A program made the translations under genes and the position numbers. Under the pieces are notes generated by a model that did no database searches, had not been told where the DNA came from, and saw only the letters and a program-made list of their open reading frames with translations. Shown piece by piece: positions 20,298 to 21,096 of a DNA stretch of 21,096 nt. The stretch is from Bacteroidaceae bacterium (GTDB taxonomy: Bacteria > Bacteroidota > Bacteroidia > Bacteroidales > Bacteroidaceae), in the NCBI GenBank assembly GCA_900769765.1, contig CAAGHW010000107.1, positions 1 through 21,096 of the forward strand, read 5' to 3'. The number at the start of each line of letters is the position of its first letter. The stretch's first letter is position 1.

Positions 20298-21096
20298 ATG
20301 AACGAGAACAACAACCTTACCATCGTTCCTGAAAGCGGAGCGATTATGTCAACAAGTGAAGGGTTTATCGACCAGGATAACCACCCTAACTTTATCGAGA
20401 GCAATACAAAGGCGGTAACAATCGAAGAATTAAACCGCTGCATTGTACCAACTTTTTCGGATAACAGCCTCACAATAGCGCATCAACAATTTATAGATGT
20501 AGTAAGAGAGGCTGCAACTAACGTATTCGGAGAACTAACAGAAACAGAGTGCAGAGCATCGCACCCTATTATCGGGCGTATACCGACAGCTCTACACAAG
20601 AAAGCAAACGAACTTCGTGAGGACGAGAAGACACTTTTTTACCAGCGCCTTGCTTGGTGCTGTCATATAAAAGACCTCACAAGAGAAATCAACGGGCAGA
20701 CCATCTACCTTTGCATAGGTGGAGTCAGAGCCTATAACGAAGACAAACTTTACGCCAGAAAATCACCAGAGAAATTCAAGGTGTTCGTTGGCTGGCAAGT
20801 AAGAGTATGCAGTAACCTAATGCTCACCTGCGATGGTTACTCAGGAGTAATAGAATGTATGAGTGAACTTGACCTATTGGAGAAAACCACTCAACTTTTC
20901 AAACAGTTTGAGCCCAAGAAAGAGGAGAATCTAGCCCTTCTTGAGAACTTGGGCAGAACAACAATCACAGAACAACAATTCTGTCAAATCATCGGTCGCT
21001 TGAGACTATACCAAGCACTTTCGACAGAACAACAGCGAGAACTCCCGGAAGTAATCTTGGGAGACCAGGCAATCAACGCCGCAACAAGAAACTATA
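20298..21096 (+). CDS. DUF3871 family protein, 3' end beyond the window
   Basis: An open frame starts at ATG 20298 (MNENNNLTIVPESGAIMSTS) and is still open at 21096 (266 codons). Conserved DUF3871 stretches are visible: FIESNTKAVTIEELNRCIVP, SHPIIGRIPTALHKKANEL, LCIGGVRAYNEDKLYARKSP, then EKFKVFVGWQVRVCSNL, and TITEQQFCQIIGRLRLYQ with LPEVILGDQAIN. The family occurs mainly in Bacteroidales mobile elements and plasmids. Its function is not established; I do not assign one. The presence of this gene supports the mobile-element reading of the region right of 17804. It probably shares a transcript with the two small ORFs upstream. Confidence 0.85.
   Translation, partial: MNENNNLTIVPESGAIMSTSEGFIDQDNHPNFIESNTKAVTIEELNRCIVPTFSDNSLTIAHQQFIDVVREAATNVFGELTETECRASHPIIGRIPTALHKKANELREDEKTLFYQRLAWCCHIKDLTREINGQTIYLCIGGVRAYNEDKLYARKSPEKFKVFVGWQVRVCSNLMLTCDGYSGVIECMSELDLLEKTTQLFKQFEPKKEENLALLENLGRTTITEQQFCQIIGRLRLYQALSTEQQRELPEVILGDQAINAATRNY

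Noticed and set aside
1..21096. CRISPR arrays, rRNA genes, insertion sequences with a transposase
   Set aside because: Looked for regularly spaced direct repeats, rRNA-like stretches and transposase motifs on both strands; none seen.

Overview
The window is a stretch of Bacteroidales (phylum Bacteroidota) chromosome. Three things point there. The gene neighbourhoods rpsU-xerC-hpf-tRNA-Thr, frr-rsgA, O-methyltransferase-rbfA-permease and xerD-TPR lipoprotein are typical of the order. Several promoters have the Bacteroidota form (TTTG, about 19 nt, TAnnTTTG), and few starts have a strong Shine-Dalgarno. The right end carries a DUF3871 gene, a family found in Bacteroidales mobile elements. The genus cannot be fixed from sequence alone.

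Layout. At 1-50 is the 5' part of a minus-strand tRNA-Thr(TGT). Reading leftwards on the minus strand follow rpsU, xerC and hpf (1629-162), a ribosome/recombination operon, with a DUF2007 gene upstream of it. Plus-strand frr and rsgA (2328-3832) end at a perfect bidirectional terminator shared with minus-strand asd. Plus-strand tcdA, a LolD-like ATPase (overlapping ATGA) and a small secreted protein (5079-6960) meet, at a second bidirectional terminator, a minus-strand operon of O-methyltransferase, rbfA and a LolC/E-like permease (9214-6994). Plus-strand xerD, a TPR/OmpA-like lipoprotein and dprA run from 9380 to 13260. An AT-rich secreted orphan gene (14367-13450, minus) is followed by hflX and class I fumarase (14495-17632). 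Three palindromic repeat units sit in the spacers around dprA and hflX.

At 17759-17804 lies only the 3' part of a tRNA-Pro(GGG), with its terminator. Its 5' half is replaced by AT-rich sequence unlike the chromosome to the left. I read this as the attachment site of an integrated element that fills the rest of the window. Visible cargo is a decayed C-terminal coding fragment, a minus-strand DUF234-type ATPase, a long perfect inverted repeat, two tandem very small ORFs with hydrophobic or amphipathic segments, and the start of a DUF3871 gene that runs off the right edge.

Together, the left 17.7 kb is core housekeeping: ribosome hibernation, assembly and recycling (hpf, rpsU, frr, rsgA, rbfA, hflX), chromosome dimer resolution (xerC, xerD), DNA uptake/recombination (dprA), lipoprotein transport (LolCDE-like), amino-acid synthesis (asd) and fumarate metabolism. 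The right 3.3 kb is accessory. The most promising unknowns are the small-ORF/DUF3871 module, the hairpin that includes the xerC start codon, and the palindromic repeats.
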